A stretch of 32,426 nt of DNA, from the NCBI RefSeq assembly GCF_004682045.1, contig NZ_QUZT01000074.1, positions 1 through 32,426 on the forward strand. The letters run 5' to 3'. Positions 1 through 7,751 of this stretch are shown here, piece by piece. Both the position numbers and the translations under genes were made by a program. The notes under the pieces are model-generated. The model saw only the letters and a list, made by a program, of their open reading frames with translations, was not told the DNA's origin and did no database searches. This DNA comes from Pseudomonas nabeulensis (GTDB taxonomy: Bacteria; Pseudomonadota; Gammaproteobacteria; Pseudomonadales; Pseudomonadaceae). The first letter of the stretch is position 1. Every line of letters starts with the position of its first letter.

Positions 1-42
1 GAAAGCCGCTCATCTGCTGTTTCCTTAACTGACAGGCATTAG

Positions 43-60
43 AGCTTGCCCCCCTCCCAC
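43..60. repeat. Half REP-like sequence
   Basis: The bases GCTTGCCCCCCTCCCAC match one arm of the REP elements seen complete at 18568-18656. No partner arm is visible before the window edge, so this is either a solitary half or the right arm of a REPIN cut by the window start. Confidence 0.45.
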
Positions 61-68
61 CCAAAGCC

Positions 69-926
69 TTACAGAATCGGCTTGCCGCCCGTGACAGCGT
101 AACGCGAGCCGGAGATATAGCTGGCCTCATCCGACGCCAGCAGCACATAGATCGGCGCCACTTCCACCGGCTGGCCGGGGCGACCCAGTGGGGTTTCGCT
201 GCCGAAACTCTTCACGTCGTCATCGGGCATCGTGGCCACGATCAACGGCGTCCAGATCGGTCCTGGGGCCACGCTGTTGACCCGGATGCCTTTGCTGCCC
301 AGCAACTGCGCCAGGCCGCCGGTGAAGTTGGCAATCGCGCCTTTGGTGGCGGCATAGGCCAACAGCGTCGGTTTGGGCATATCCGAATTGACCGAGCTGG
401 TATTGATGATCGAACTGCCGGCTTTCATGTGGGGCAGGGCAGCCTTGCAGAGACGAAACATCGCCGTGATGTTGATATCGAAGGTTTTCACCCATTCCTC
501 ATCCTCGATTTCTTCGAGGGTTTCGTGGGTCATCTGGAACGCGGCGTTATTGACCAGCACGTCGATGCGGCCGAATTGCTCAACGGTCTTGTCGATCAAT
601 GCCTGACACTGGGCTTTTTGTGCGATGTCACCGGGCAGCAGCACACACTGGCGTCCGGCTTCTTCAACCCAGCGTGCGGTTTCCTTGGCGTCGTCGTGTT
701 CGTCCAGGTAGGCAATGGCCACATCGGCACCTTCACGGGCGAACGCAATCGCCACGGCACGGCCAATACCGCTGTCGGCGCCGGTGATCAGGGCGATTTT
801 GTTGGCCAGCCGCCCCGAGCCTGTGTAGCTCTTCTCCCCGCAATCGGGATACGGGTCCATTTTCTTCTGGGAACCCGGTACGTCTTGGGCTTGCGGGGCG
901 AAGGGTGGGCGAGGGTAGTCGGTCAT
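69..926 (-). CDS. SDR family NAD(P)-dependent oxidoreductase (YghA-like)
   Basis: Classical short-chain dehydrogenase of 285 residues, probably a cytoplasmic NAD(P)(H)-dependent alcohol or aldehyde reductase. Visible motifs are the Rossmann TGADSGIG (residues 48-55), NNAA after strand 4, the serine pair in NTSS, and the catalytic Tyr191/Lys195 in YAATKGA. The N-terminal extension with a PYPDCGEKSY stretch is typical of the YghA/general-stress branch of the family. I place the start at 926: GGAG lies six bases upstream of that ATG, whereas the ATG at 938 has no ribosome site. It lies about 100 bp downstream of the exporter gene on the same strand, so read-through is possible. The substrate cannot be told from sequence. 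Confidence 0.9.
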   Translation of the reverse strand: MTDYPRPPFAPQAQDVPGSQKKMDPYPDCGEKSYTGSGRLANKIALITGADSGIGRAVAIAFAREGADVAIAYLDEHDDAKETARWVEEAGRQCVLLPGDIAQKAQCQALIDKTVEQFGRIDVLVNNAAFQMTHETLEEIEDEEWVKTFDINITAMFRLCKAALPHMKAGSSIINTSSVNSDMPKPTLLAYAATKGAIANFTGGLAQLLGSKGIRVNSVAPGPIWTPLIVATMPDDDVKSFGSETPLGRPGQPVEVAPIYVLLASDEASYISGSRYAVTGGKPIL

Positions 927-1026
927 GTCGATCTCCATAGGTTTTCAAGTGCGCTATGGAATTAGTAGTTTCGCGGCTACCGATAGTTGTAGGGGATCAC
1001 GGGAAAGCCCGACGAGTGGTTACCTC

Positions 1027-2223
1027 TCAGGTCGAAGCCAGATGCGCCGGCAGCCGATTTAGCGTCCACAGCACCGTCAACATGGCGGCGACGGCGCACA
1101 GCGCGATACCGATCAACATCGGCGCTGGCGTGTGATCGGCGAACACCCCCACCAATGTCATGGACGCAGCAGCGGTGATCATCTGGATAGCCCCCAGCAG
1201 CGCCGACGCAGAACCGGCCACCGCGCCATGATCTTCCAGGGACAGCACACCCGCCGCTGGCAGCAGCAACCCAAGGAAACCAAAGCCAATAAACAGCAGC
1301 ACCATCATCACCGCCAGGCTGTCGACCCAAAAGGTCGTGGCGGCGAGCAACACCATGACCGCAGCGACGGCAATCACCGACCAACGAATCACCGACGCCA
1401 GGCCGAAACGCGCACTCAAGCGCGCTGTGAGTTGGCTCATGGCAAAAAACGAAGCGGCGTTGACGGCAAAACCCAGGCTGAATTGCGTGGGCGTCAAGCC
1501 GTAATACTCGATGTACACGAACGGCGCACTGCCGATAAACACAAAGAACGTCGCCAAGCCGAAGCCGCTGACCACCGACAGCCCGGTGAAGACGGGATCA
1601 CGCAACAGCGCGCCATAACTGCCAAATGCACTGCCCAGGGTTTTACCCAAGCGACGTTCGGCGGGGTGGGTTTCGGGAAGTTGGACGACGGTCATGATCA
1701 GGCACGCCACGGCGACCACCGCCAATGCCGCGAACACTTCGCGCCAGCTCCACAGTGAAATCACCACGCTGCCAGCCAGCGGCGCGAGGATCGGCGAGAC
1801 GCTCATCACCAGCATCAACAAGGCCATCAACTTTGCGGCTTCATGGCCGGTGTAGAGGTCGCGCACGATTGCCCGGGGAACCACCATGCCTGCGCATGCG
1901 CCGAATGCCTGCAAGGCGCGAAAGCCGATCAGCACTTCAATCGTCGGCGCCAGCGCGCAGCCCACACTGGCCACGGCAAAAATCACCAAGCCGGCATAGA
2001 TCGGCGGCTTACGCCCGAATACATCGCTGATCGGGCCGTAGAACAATTGGCACACGCCAATCACCAGGAAAAACACCGTAAGGCTCATCTGCACGGCCGC
2101 CGGCGAGGCATGCAGGCTCGCGCCAAGGGTTGGCAGCGCAGGCAGATAGCTGTCGATGGCGAATGGGCCGACGGCGGTAATCAAGCCGAGCAGCAGGGCG
2201 AGATGGGCGATGCTTCGAGACAT
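1027..2223 (-). CDS. Bcr/CflA family multidrug MFS transporter
   Basis: Inner-membrane proton antiporter of the major facilitator superfamily, 398 residues with about 12 hydrophobic segments. The N-terminal DSYLPALPTL stretch after helix 1 and the loop 2-3 motif GPISDVFGRKP are characteristic of the Bcr/CflA drug-resistance branch, whose members export bicyclomycin, chloramphenicol or sulfonamides. The start at 2223 (MSRSIAHL) is preferred over 2250 because the hydrophobic first helix begins there; the upstream ribosome site is weak. The gene diverges from a siderophore receptor, with a Fur-like site between them, so iron control or a role in exporting an iron-related metabolite is possible but only inferred. 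The substrate is unknown. Confidence 0.9.
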   Translation of the reverse strand: MSRSIAHLALLLGLITAVGPFAIDSYLPALPTLGASLHASPAAVQMSLTVFFLVIGVCQLFYGPISDVFGRKPPIYAGLVIFAVASVGCALAPTIEVLIGFRALQAFGACAGMVVPRAIVRDLYTGHEAAKLMALLMLVMSVSPILAPLAGSVVISLWSWREVFAALAVVAVACLIMTVVQLPETHPAERRLGKTLGSAFGSYGALLRDPVFTGLSVVSGFGLATFFVFIGSAPFVYIEYYGLTPTQFSLGFAVNAASFFAMSQLTARLSARFGLASVIRWSVIAVAAVMVLLAATTFWVDSLAVMMVLLFIGFGFLGLLLPAAGVLSLEDHGAVAGSASALLGAIQMITAAASMTLVGVFADHTPAPMLIGIALCAVAAMLTVLWTLNRLPAHLAST

Positions 2224-2298
2224 GGAGATTCCGGGGCAGGGCAGTGGCAAAAGAGCGTCAGCTTACCCGAGCCAGAGCGGGCGAGGGGGTCATTGTAT

Positions 2299-2317
2299 TC
2301 AAATGAGAATAATTGAC
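2299..2317 (+). promoter_or_regulatory. Putative Fur box
   Basis: The 19 bases TCAAATGAGAATAATTGAC match the Fur consensus GATAATGATAATCATTATC at 12 of 19 positions, including AATGA and AAT/ATT cores. The site lies 59 bp before the TonB-receptor start and 76 bp before the divergent exporter start, which is a plausible position for iron repression. The match is moderate and rests on inspection by eye. Confidence 0.5.
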
Positions 2318-2375
2318 ATCTAGTAATCCATGCCAATAACATCCGCGCCCTCAAAACCCCGCGCCAGGAGTGCGT

Positions 2376-4451
2376 ATGCTGCGACCGTCAATTCCATTCG
2401 CCGTCAGTGGCTTGCTGTTGGTTTCCTGTGCGTCGCTGTCGGCAGCAGAGTCCGTAGGGGCCATTGTGTTGCCGGAAACGGCAGTGGATGGCGTCGCGGC
2501 CTATGCCGACGATGATTCGTTTACCGGTTCCATACCGGTGCAAGTGACCAAGTCCAACACGCCGTTGGCGGAAACCGCGCAGACCATCACCGTCGTACCG
2601 CGCGCGGTGCTCGACAGCCAGCAGGCACTGAGCCTGACCGATGCCTTGCAAAATGTACCCGGTGTATCCGCCGGTACGTACGGGCGACGGGGTTGGGATG
2701 ACTTGATCATCCGTGGCCAGGTGGCGTCGGACTCCTTGTTTGTCGATGGCTTGCGCACGTCCTCATCCAACCGCGTGGCCCAGCAGCTGTTTGGCACCGA
2801 GCAAGTGGAAGTCCTCAAGGGGCCGGCCTCGTTGTTATATGGCCTGGTCATGCCGGGCGGCGTGGTGAACATGGTCACTAAACGTCCCAAGGCGGATCCG
2901 TTTGCCAACATCGACTTCACTTACGGCAGCAACGACTTGCGCCAGGGCACTTTCGATGTCGGCACGCCGCTCTCGGAAAACGGCAAGGCGGCCATTCGGC
3001 TCAATGGGTTGAGCAGTGCGTCCAACGACACCACGGACCACGTCTGGTCCAAAAGCAGCTATATCGCACCGTCGCTGTCACTGGACTTGGGGGACGACAC
3101 CGACTTCACCCTTCTGGCGAGTCACCAGGACCGTTCCTACATTCGCCAACAAGGTATTCCGCCCTCTGAAATGGGCAAGGTGTCCCGGCATTTGTTTACT
3201 GGCGAGCCAGACCAAGACCCTTATCACGGTCAGGAAAATCGCCTGGGCTACGCGCTGACCCATCGTTTCGACAATGGTTGGACCTTCAACCAGAACCTGC
3301 GCTGGCAAGACTACCGCCTCAGTGGCCAGTTGGTCGCCGCCGGCGTCCTGACCGGCGCCACCTTGAAGCGATCTGTCACCGACCAACAGTTGTCCGGCGA
3401 TAACATCAGCCTCGATAACAACCTGCAGCGCACCTTCAATTTTGGCCTGACCGAGCACGAAGTGACGGCAGGTGTGGACTACCTGCGTTCGCGAGAAGAG
3501 CAGGTGACCCGAACCTGCACCGTTGGCTCGCTGAACATCTACAAACCGGTGTATGGCAGCACGATTGTGTGCCCGACCACGCCGCGCACCCAGCAATACA
3601 CCACCGTGCGCATGCTCGGGACTTATCTGCGCGACAACGTGAAGATCGGCGACAAGTGGAACCTGCAAGCAGGCCTGCGCTTTGACCAGACGGCGACCTA
3701 CACCGTTAACCAGCTCAAGGACACACGCACCAACGCTCCAGCAGATGCCACCACGGGCTCCGTCGCGGTGATGTACGAGCTGTTTGAAAATGTGCGGCCT
3801 TACGTGAGTTATTCGACCTCGTTCTTCCCAAACACCGGAACCGACGCCAGTGGCAGCGTGTTCGAACCGGAAAAAGGCCAGCAGTGGGAGGGCGGTATCA
3901 AGTGGGACCTGGTGCCCGGTAAAACCTTGCTGACCACGGCGATTTTCGACTTGCGCCGACAAAACGTTCTGGAAACCGACCCGAACGATAGCGCTTACAG
4001 CGTCGCCATTGGCGAACAACGCACCCGTGGCTTCGAAGTGGGCGTGACCTCGGACCTGAGCGATAGGCTCAGCTTGATGGGCGGGTATTCCTACACCATG
4101 GCGGTGATTACCAAGAACGGCGGGTCGACGGACACGGCCGTAGGCGACCGTTTGAATAACGTCCCACGTCACACTGCAACACTGCACGCACGCTATCGCC
4201 TGGACGGCAAACCACAGGGCTGGAGCCTGGAGGGTGGATTCCGTGCCGAGGGCGAGAAATACACCTATGGCTACCGAGTTGCAGGTTACGCCGTGGCCGA
4301 TGTTGGGGTGGCGTACGAACAGGAACATTGGCGTGCAGGCTTCAATGTGAAGAACCTGTTTGATCGTGAGTACTACACCGGTGGCGTCAAGAACGCGGTG
4401 GCCCTGGGTGATGACCGCACGATGATGATGACGGTAGGGTATCGGTACTAG
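2376..4451 (+). CDS. TonB-dependent siderophore receptor
   Basis: Outer-membrane ferric-siderophore receptor, 691 residues. A signal peptide ending near LSAAES is followed by a possible TonB box (AIVLPE). The plug domain spans roughly residues 60-165, with TAQTITVVPRAVL, DALQNVPGV, IIRGQ, VEVLKGPASLLYG and PGGVVNMVTKRP, and then the 22-strand barrel ending in the aromatic GYRY. There is no N-terminal signalling (STN) domain, so it is probably not a FecA-type transducer. Two cysteines about 20 residues apart in the barrel (RTCTVG and IVCPTT) may form a loop disulfide, as in FhuA-like receptors. The ATG at 2376 is chosen because AGGAG ends five bases upstream; a GTG at 2370 overlaps that site. 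The cognate siderophore is unknown, though similarity suggests a hydroxamate or xenosiderophore. Confidence 0.95.
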   Translation: MLRPSIPFAVSGLLLVSCASLSAAESVGAIVLPETAVDGVAAYADDDSFTGSIPVQVTKSNTPLAETAQTITVVPRAVLDSQQALSLTDALQNVPGVSAGTYGRRGWDDLIIRGQVASDSLFVDGLRTSSSNRVAQQLFGTEQVEVLKGPASLLYGLVMPGGVVNMVTKRPKADPFANIDFTYGSNDLRQGTFDVGTPLSENGKAAIRLNGLSSASNDTTDHVWSKSSYIAPSLSLDLGDDTDFTLLASHQDRSYIRQQGIPPSEMGKVSRHLFTGEPDQDPYHGQENRLGYALTHRFDNGWTFNQNLRWQDYRLSGQLVAAGVLTGATLKRSVTDQQLSGDNISLDNNLQRTFNFGLTEHEVTAGVDYLRSREEQVTRTCTVGSLNIYKPVYGSTIVCPTTPRTQQYTTVRMLGTYLRDNVKIGDKWNLQAGLRFDQTATYTVNQLKDTRTNAPADATTGSVAVMYELFENVRPYVSYSTSFFPNTGTDASGSVFEPEKGQQWEGGIKWDLVPGKTLLTTAIFDLRRQNVLETDPNDSAYSVAIGEQRTRGFEVGVTSDLSDRLSLMGGYSYTMAVITKNGGSTDTAVGDRLNNVPRHTATLHARYRLDGKPQGWSLEGGFRAEGEKYTYGYRVAGYAVADVGVAYEQEHWRAGFNVKNLFDREYYTGGVKNAVALGDDRTMMMTVGYRY

Positions 4452-4466
4452 CCGAAACCCATCATT

Positions 4467-4504
4467 TTATAACTAAACTAAATGACTATTTAGTCTAGTT
4501 ATAA
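4467..4504. terminator. AT-rich 17-bp inverted repeat between convergent genes
   Basis: The arms TTATAACTAAACTAAAT (4467-4483) and its complement (4488-4504) pair at 16 of 17 positions around a GACT loop. The repeat sits 15 bp after the receptor stop and 24 bp before the end of the convergent lipoprotein gene, where a bidirectional terminator would be expected. It is unusually GC-poor for an intrinsic terminator, so an operator or a relic of one is an alternative. Confidence 0.5.
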
Positions 4505-4527
4505 TTTAAGTGAATAAAAACAGAAGG

Positions 4528-5019
4528 TCAGGGCGCTTTCTTGTCACTGTCTTCAGTGCTGAAAAAGCGCTTGTTAACCGAATATCCGGCCACCAGCCAT
4601 TGGCTGTCGTCTTCACGCAGTACAACCTTTTCCGTAGCGGGCCCAGTGGTAAACGTCGTCACACACTCCACGATGGCATAGCGACCAGCCGGTGCATCCG
4701 GCATTTGCGTGGTAAAGCCGATCTGGGCAGATTGACGCTCTACAAATGTGCCGAGCCCCAAGCGCATGGCTTTGATCCCATTGGTCCATACCGTTTCAGA
4801 TGTCGTCGCTTTAAGCAGTGGACTGGAGAGCGGCCAGGTCTGATCGACGCTGCCAGCATCCAGCGAGCGCAAGAAATCGACGGTGGCGTTAAACACTTGG
4901 CGTTGCTGCTGCTCGGTAGCAGGTTCGGAGACCAAGGCCTTGGGCGCAGGTTTGTTGAAACTCACGTCGCAGCCCGTGAGGAGCACAAGCGATAAGAGCA
5001 CAGCGCTGAGTGGCTTCAT
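4528..5019 (-). CDS. DUF4019-type lipoprotein
   Basis: Predicted 163-residue lipoprotein. The signal peptide MKPLSAVLLSLVLLTGC ends in lipobox LTGC, with Cys17 as the lipidation site. The remainder (about 45-160) resembles DUF4019: a helical FLRSLDAG...TWPLSSPLLK part, a WTNGIKAMRLGLGTFVER segment, then strands AGRYAIVECVTTFTTG and EKVVLREDDSQWLVAGYSV. The family has no established biochemical role. The start at 5019 has GAGG about seven bases upstream; the longer frame to 5136 lacks both a signal peptide and a ribosome site. Upstream lies a TTATGCGTAATG motif identical to the one before the binding-protein gene, which suggests shared control. Confidence 0.85.
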   Translation of the reverse strand: MKPLSAVLLSLVLLTGCDVSFNKPAPKALVSEPATEQQQRQVFNATVDFLRSLDAGSVDQTWPLSSPLLKATTSETVWTNGIKAMRLGLGTFVERQSAQIGFTTQMPDAPAGRYAIVECVTTFTTGPATEKVVLREDDSQWLVAGYSVNKRFFSTEDSDKKAP

Positions 5020-5135
5020 GCAAAACCTCAAGGGGTTGGTGGCGTCCTTGGGGTGAGTAAAGATGAAGAGTGCCTTGGGGGCAATGAGCGGCCTTGAAAT
5101 CTGCTGGGGACTCACCCTGATTATGTAATACGACA

Positions 5136-5145
5136 TTACGCATAA
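5136..5145. promoter_or_regulatory. TTACGCATAA motif, copy 1
   Basis: Near-palindromic 10-mer (TTA-YGCR-TAA) inside an AT-rich stretch. It starts about 115 bp upstream of the DUF4019 lipoprotein. Read on the minus strand it extends to TTATGCGTAATG, the same 12 bases found upstream of the binding-protein gene. A neighbouring TTATGTAAT at 5120-5128 could form a second half-site. Confidence 0.45.
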
Positions 5146-5183
5146 TGTATATTATGTTAAATGATGTATCTGCCGTATACGCA

Positions 5184-5215
5184 CATCGAGCTGCCAGTTA
5201 CCCAGCAGCTCGATG
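5184..5215. terminator. Perfect 11-bp hairpin after the monooxygenase gene
   Basis: CATCGAGCTGC (5184-5194) pairs perfectly with GCAGCTCGATG (5205-5215) around a 10-base loop, 12 bp beyond the monooxygenase stop codon. No T-run follows on either strand, so it could stabilise the mRNA end or act as a weak terminator for the SBP-monooxygenase transcript. Confidence 0.5.
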
Positions 5216-5226
5216 CCCTGTCCCGT

Positions 5227-6546
5227 TTACGATGCAAACCTCGGAATCTCCAACCCCAAGCTCTCCCGCAACGTCGTCCCTTCATACGCCGTGCGATACA
5301 CCCCACGTTCCTGCAACAACGGAATCACTTCCTGGGTAAACCGCGTGAACTGCTCTGGATGCCCAATGTAGATATTGAAACCATCCACGGCCCGCGCTTC
5401 AAACCACTCTGCGATTTTCTGTGCGACGGTGTCAGCCGTTCCCACAAACGCGCCCGGTCGCAATTGCCGGCCAAACTCCACGGTCTGACGCAGCGTGAAG
5501 CCTTTCTCCCGCGCCTGGTCGGCGATACGTTTGGCCGCCGTAAAGAAGCTGCTGCGTGCCGCCTCCAAACTCTCCTGGGGAAACGGCGCGTCCAGATTGT
5601 ATTGGCTGAAATCATGCCAGCCGAAATTACGCCCGAATTCCTTCAAGGCCAGTTCGAAACTGTGGTCAGTCTGATGGTAATGCCGCTCGATTTCGCGAGC
5701 GTGCGCATCGGTGTCGCCCACGTAGATTTCGGCGCCGGGCATGACCAGCAGTTGCTCGGGGTCGCGTCCATGGTGGACTGCCCTGCCCTTTATATCCCGG
5801 TAAAACGCCTGACCCTGCTCGATGCTGGCGGCGTGGGTGAAGATCACATCAGCGGTCGCCGCGCCGAGGTCTCGACCTTGCTCCGAGTCGCCGGCCTGGA
5901 ATATCACCGGCTGGCCTTGTGGCGAACGCTGGATATTCAGCGGGCCGACCACGGAAAAATGCTCACCGGTATGATTCAGGCTGTGCAGTTTGTTGGTGTC
6001 GAGGAATTGCCCCGTGGTCCGGTCACGCACAAAGGCGTCGTCTTCATAGGAATTCCACAAGCCCTGAACCACCTGGACATGTTCCGCCGCACGGCCATAA
6101 CGGGTGTCGTAATCGTAATGCTCATCGCGGCTGTAGTTGCCCGCCGTCCCGGCATCGCCGCTGGTGACCACGTTCCAGCCGGCGCGGCCTTTGCTGATCA
6201 GGTCCAGGGAGGCCAGTCGCCGTGCGACGTTATACGGTGAGTTGTAGGAAGTCGTCAGCGTACCGACCAGGCCCAAATGCCGCGTGCTCACGGCCAATGC
6301 AGACAGCAGCGTCAGCGGTTCCAGGCGATTCAGATAATGGGATGGCGACCCCGGTGTGATGAACTGGCTGTCGACGATGAACATCAAGTCAAACAGGGCC
6401 GCTTCGGCCTGGCGCGCAATGTCGATATACCAGTCGATATTGACGCTGGCATCGGCCGGCAGTTGCGGGTCGAGCCACAGGTTATGGCGGCCTGGGCCAC
6501 CGCAACCCATGGTCAAGGCGCCGAGTTTCAGCTGTCTTTTACTCAT
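5227..6546 (-). CDS. NtaA/SnaA/DszA family FMN-dependent monooxygenase
   Basis: Luciferase-like (LLM class) flavin-dependent monooxygenase of 439 residues. It would use reduced FMN from a separate reductase, not encoded here, to oxygenate a substrate. Family marks are the N-terminal LGALTMGCGGPGRHNLWL, the SRRH-like VSTRHLGLVGTLTTSYNSPYN, the GRAGWNVVTS block, and NYSRDEHYDYDTRYGRAAEH. Relatives oxidise nitrilotriacetate, pristinamycin IIB or dibenzothiophene sulfone, and many Pseudomonas copies belong to sulfur-scavenging loci. The start at 6546 (MSKRQ) has GGGAG eight bases upstream. It overlaps the binding-protein gene by 8 bp (ATGAGTAA), which implies translational coupling. An organosulfur substrate is likely from the neighbour but not proven. 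Confidence 0.93.
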   Translation of the reverse strand: MSKRQLKLGALTMGCGGPGRHNLWLDPQLPADASVNIDWYIDIARQAEAALFDLMFIVDSQFITPGSPSHYLNRLEPLTLLSALAVSTRHLGLVGTLTTSYNSPYNVARRLASLDLISKGRAGWNVVTSGDAGTAGNYSRDEHYDYDTRYGRAAEHVQVVQGLWNSYEDDAFVRDRTTGQFLDTNKLHSLNHTGEHFSVVGPLNIQRSPQGQPVIFQAGDSEQGRDLGAATADVIFTHAASIEQGQAFYRDIKGRAVHHGRDPEQLLVMPGAEIYVGDTDAHAREIERHYHQTDHSFELALKEFGRNFGWHDFSQYNLDAPFPQESLEAARSSFFTAAKRIADQAREKGFTLRQTVEFGRQLRPGAFVGTADTVAQKIAEWFEARAVDGFNIYIGHPEQFTRFTQEVIPLLQERGVYRTAYEGTTLRESLGLEIPRFAS

Positions 6547-7495
6547 GGTTGGCGTCTCCCTGGGGTTGCAACGACTTAGCAAACGAGGCATCGAACAAGC
6601 TCGCTGCGGGGTACGCCTTGACCAGGCCTTCGCCTGCGAAGAAGTCCACGGTCTTTTGTGCCTCGACCGGCGACTCCGCTGTTACCGGCTCCACCGTCGT
6701 CGCCGCCCGGGCGAACCAGGCGCGCGCAATGTCCGCATCCGCCCGCGTGCGCTTGGCCCAGGCGTCTGCATAGGCGTCGGTGTTGGCCGGACTTTCGCGA
6801 GTCCAGTCACGGGCTTTTTTCAGGCGTTGAAGAAAATCGCTGATCTGCGCACGCTTGGCATCCACGGCCTTGGCGTTCGCGGCGATGTAGCTCTGAGCCG
6901 GGATCAGTCCTTCGGCGGTTGCCAGCACTCGCGCACCTTGGCGTTCCTGTTGCGTGACATAGGGTTCCCAAGTGGCGATGACGTCGACCGAACCGCCCTC
7001 CAGTGCGTGGGAGGCATCCAGTGCACTGAGGTAACGCAGTTGCAGTGAATCTCGCGGTACACCCGCCTTATCCAGCGCCGTCAGCAGCAATTGCTGGCTC
7101 CATGAGCCTTTCCACACGGCGGCGCGCTTGCCGGCAAGATCCGCCAGGCTGTGAATCTGCGAATCCTTTTTCACCAGGATGGCCACGCCCTCGAGGTTTT
7201 GCCGGGTGACGGCAATCACCTTGATCGGTGCCCCCAATGCGCCGAGGAAAAGCACCGGCGCATCTCCCAACAGGCCGATATCCAGGCTGTTGGCGTTGAG
7301 CGCTTCGGCCACAGGTGAGCCCGCGGTAAATTGCTTCCACTCCAGCTTATATGGCAGATCATCCAACACCCCCGCCGCTTCCATCACGGCCTGGGCGTTG
7401 TAGCTTTGGTCGCCCACGACCAGGGTTTGCGCGTGCGCGGTCAGGCACAGCAAGGTGGCCGCTATGCCGGTTGCCAGTTTTGAAAGGTAACGCAC
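6539..7495 (-). CDS. SsuA-like ABC transporter substrate-binding protein (aliphatic sulfonate type)
   Basis: Periplasmic binding protein of 318 residues. The signal peptide MRYLSKLATGIAATLLCLTA ends at AHA before QTLVVG. The body carries SsuA/NMT1-type features: an N-terminal strand with QSYNAQAVMEAAGV, GSPVAEALNANSLDIGLLGDAP, LADLAGKRAAVWKGSWSQ, and GGSVDVIATWEPYV. Such proteins deliver sulfonates, taurine or similar anions to an ABC importer, but no permease or ATPase gene is present here, so it is an orphan or shares a transporter elsewhere. I choose the GTG at 7495 (GGAG six bases upstream); the extension to 7615 has no signal peptide at its front. Its end overlaps the monooxygenase start. 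Confidence 0.9.
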   Translation of the reverse strand: MRYLSKLATGIAATLLCLTAHAQTLVVGDQSYNAQAVMEAAGVLDDLPYKLEWKQFTAGSPVAEALNANSLDIGLLGDAPVLFLGALGAPIKVIAVTRQNLEGVAILVKKDSQIHSLADLAGKRAAVWKGSWSQQLLLTALDKAGVPRDSLQLRYLSALDASHALEGGSVDVIATWEPYVTQQERQGARVLATAEGLIPAQSYIAANAKAVDAKRAQISDFLQRLKKARDWTRESPANTDAYADAWAKRTRADADIARAWFARAATTVEPVTAESPVEAQKTVDFFAGEGLVKAYPAASLFDASFAKSLQPQGDANHE

Positions 7496-7557
7496 GTTCG
7501 TCTCCAGATGCCTTTGCAGACAGGTCAGGTCGATCCGCGCGCGCGGTCTCGGCAGTC

Positions 7558-7587
7558 TATATAAGGCGGATAGAATGAGGAGCTCAA
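7558..7587 (-). promoter_or_regulatory. Candidate promoter for the SBP-monooxygenase operon
   Basis: On the minus strand TTGAGC (7587-7582) and TATATA (7563-7558) are separated by 18 bp, a reasonable sigma-70 pair. Transcription would begin near 7551, giving a leader of about 55 bases. The TTATGCGTAATG motif is then centred near -60, where an activator such as a LysR protein commonly binds. Confidence 0.45.
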
Positions 7588-7607
7588 CGCCAAACGTAAA
7601 ATACTCA

Positions 7608-7617
7608 TTACGCATAA
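7608..7617. promoter_or_regulatory. TTACGCATAA motif, copy 2
   Basis: Second copy of the near-palindromic 10-mer, in the 256-bp divergent region between the binding-protein gene and the efflux operon. On the minus strand it shares 12 bases (TTATGCGTAATG) with copy 1. On the plus strand it shares 12 (TTACGCATAACC) with copy 3, and an AATAAT follows about 10 bp later. It could serve either or both divergent operons. Confidence 0.5.
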
Positions 7618-7751
7618 CCTAATTACACAATAATGCCATAAACGCATTTTTAGGTGAGCATGCAACGGCCGCACATTGCGTAGCGACGGGCACCACCTAC
7701 ACTCACTTGAGCGCTGTTACTTCCACGCCTCCTTTTCAGCGAGCCAGCCAG

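Noticed and set aside
3078..4328. 416-codon frame opposite the TonB receptor
   Set aside because: Shadow frame without family motifs; the receptor barrel is intact on the other strand.
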